A stretch of 5,001 nucleotides of DNA. Origin: Nitrosotalea sp. (GTDB lineage Archaea > Thermoproteota > Nitrososphaeria > Nitrososphaerales > Nitrosopumilaceae). How positions within the stretch are numbered: the stretch's first letter is position 1; each line of letters starts with the position of its first letter. Below, in pieces: positions 4,607 through 5,001 of the stretch. Location: assembly GCA_031296345.1 (NCBI GenBank), contig JARLFW010000128.1:1-5001 (forward strand), written 5' to 3'. A model generated the notes under the pieces. It saw nothing but the letters and a program-made list of their open reading frames with translations. It was not told where the DNA came from and searched no databases. The translations under genes and the position numbers were made by a program.

Positions 4607-4614
4607 TAATAAAA
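4607..4614 (-). promoter_or_regulatory. TATA box of the pentapeptide gene
   Basis: On the minus strand TTTTATTA starts 28 bases before ATG 4586, which fixes this start over the upstream in-frame ATG at 4661. It is the same octamer at the same distance as for the genes starting at 548 and 1022. No palindrome half-site is seen upstream of it. Confidence 0.6.
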
Positions 4615-4672
4615 GACAACTCATGATTGTCAAGGATGAGATGATGCCAACACAACATCAAATGAAATGATC

Positions 4673-4780
4673 TTAGACAAGATTATTTTTATCAAAGCAA
4701 CTACAACGCTTGGACAAATGCCTGTTACAACCAATTAGCTTGTGGTCTTTGCAGCCACAAAGGATGCACTTTTTTTCCAT
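4673..4780 (-). CDS. Cys/His-rich zinc-binding-like microprotein, 35 aa
   Basis: A complete frame runs from ATG 4780 to TAA 4673-4675. It begins MEKKCILCGCKDHKLIGC and continues NRHLSKRCSCFDK. Cys occurs at 5, 8, 10, 18, 26 and 28 and His at 13 and 21, giving C-x2-C-x-C-x2-H-x4-C-x2-H-x4-C-x-C. Eight possible ligands in 24 residues could hold two zinc ions or another metal. Very short Cys-rich proteins are common in these archaea. A TATA-like TTTTATCA (4811-4804) lies 31 bases before the ATG, consistent with a leaderless start. The frame is continuous with the one upstream except for a TAG and three codons, so it could instead be the end of a larger interrupted gene. Metal binding is inferred from composition only. 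Confidence 0.6.
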   Translation of the reverse strand: MEKKCILCGCKDHKLIGCNRHLSKRCSCFDKNNLV

Positions 4781-4789
4781 GTTGTTATA

Positions 4790-5001
4790 CTATTCTAGAT
4801 TACTGATAAAATCTTGCATTCTCTGCATGCTTTTAGAGTTTAACATTAAATCTTGTAGATAATTCTCTTCTTTTACACATACTATTGATCTTTTTTGGGA
4901 TTTTTCCTTTTTAATCAAACCACTCTTACATTTTGTTTCATTCATGATTTTTTTTATGATGCCGGACTGTATTATCTTCGTGTTTTTTATTTTGAAAATA
5001 C
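4790..5001 (-). CDS. Lys-rich open frame reaching the right edge (C-terminal part or 51-aa gene)
   Basis: The minus strand is open from codon 4999 to TAG 4790-4792, giving 69 residues without a stop, then continues beyond the window. An internal ATG at 4945 would give a 51-residue protein beginning MNETKCKSGLIKKEKSQK and ending MQRMQDFISNLE. A weak AT-rich box (GATAATAC, 4976-4969) lies about 30 bases before that ATG. The N-terminal part is very basic and has two Cys, and the last 20 residues could form an amphipathic helix. No family is recognised. The stop is 9 bases from, and in frame with, the Cys-rich microprotein. Moderate length and Lys/Ile-rich composition make chance a real possibility. 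Confidence 0.4.
   Translation of the reverse strand, partial: IFKIKNTKIIQSGIIKKIMNETKCKSGLIKKEKSQKRSIVCVKEENYLQDLMLNSKSMQRMQDFISNLE

Noticed and set aside
1..5001. Insertion sequence, tRNA or phage module
   Set aside because: I see no transposase, terminal inverted repeats, tRNA T-arm or integrase motif anywhere in the window.

Overview
The window is AT-rich and looks archaeal, most likely a marine or soil ammonia-oxidising archaeon of the Nitrososphaerota (Nitrosopumilus/Nitrosarchaeum-like). The evidence is: leaderless genes with a TATA octamer 28-29 bases before the ATG; exported proteins with 'xFA' signal-peptide ends; a membrane-anchored cupredoxin; and a tryptophan-rich 'W-x3-Q-[IV]-x-D-[ST]-x-[FY]' segment that recurs in exported proteins of this phylum. 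The organism assignment is inference; there is no rRNA or other marker gene here.

Layout. 1-548 (minus): an exported Ser/Thr/Gln-rich protein, cut by the left edge. 549-788: a gap without a convincing gene. 789-3459: a compact block of small membrane or exported proteins. It holds a 77-aa single-pass protein (minus), a 74-aa signal-anchor protein (minus), a 310-base interval with a possible 32-aa microprotein (plus), a four-helix membrane protein (plus), a three-gene minus operon (possible 47-aa peptide, three-helix membrane protein, winged-helix regulator) and a type I copper cupredoxin (plus). 3537-4586 (minus): an exported pentapeptide-repeat beta-helix protein. 4587-5001 (minus): a 35-aa Cys/His-rich microprotein, not obvious from ORF length alone, and a Lys-rich reading frame that reaches the right edge.

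The most striking signal is regulatory. The 789-3459 block contains four copies of a 28-bp imperfect palindrome (half-site GARAAYGRTAG) at 1058-1085, 1417-1444, 1630-1657 and 2907-2934. Each copy sits between two outward-facing TATA-like octamers, in a fixed 56-bp layout. Five of the eight outward promoters have an ATG 28-29 bases from the first TATA base, and a sixth has TTG codons at 27 and 30. These promoters serve every gene of the block, including the operon for the winged-helix protein, which is therefore the obvious candidate regulator. I read the block as a self-contained regulon of membrane proteins plus a cupredoxin, possibly copper- or redox-linked. The function is inferred and not shown by sequence.
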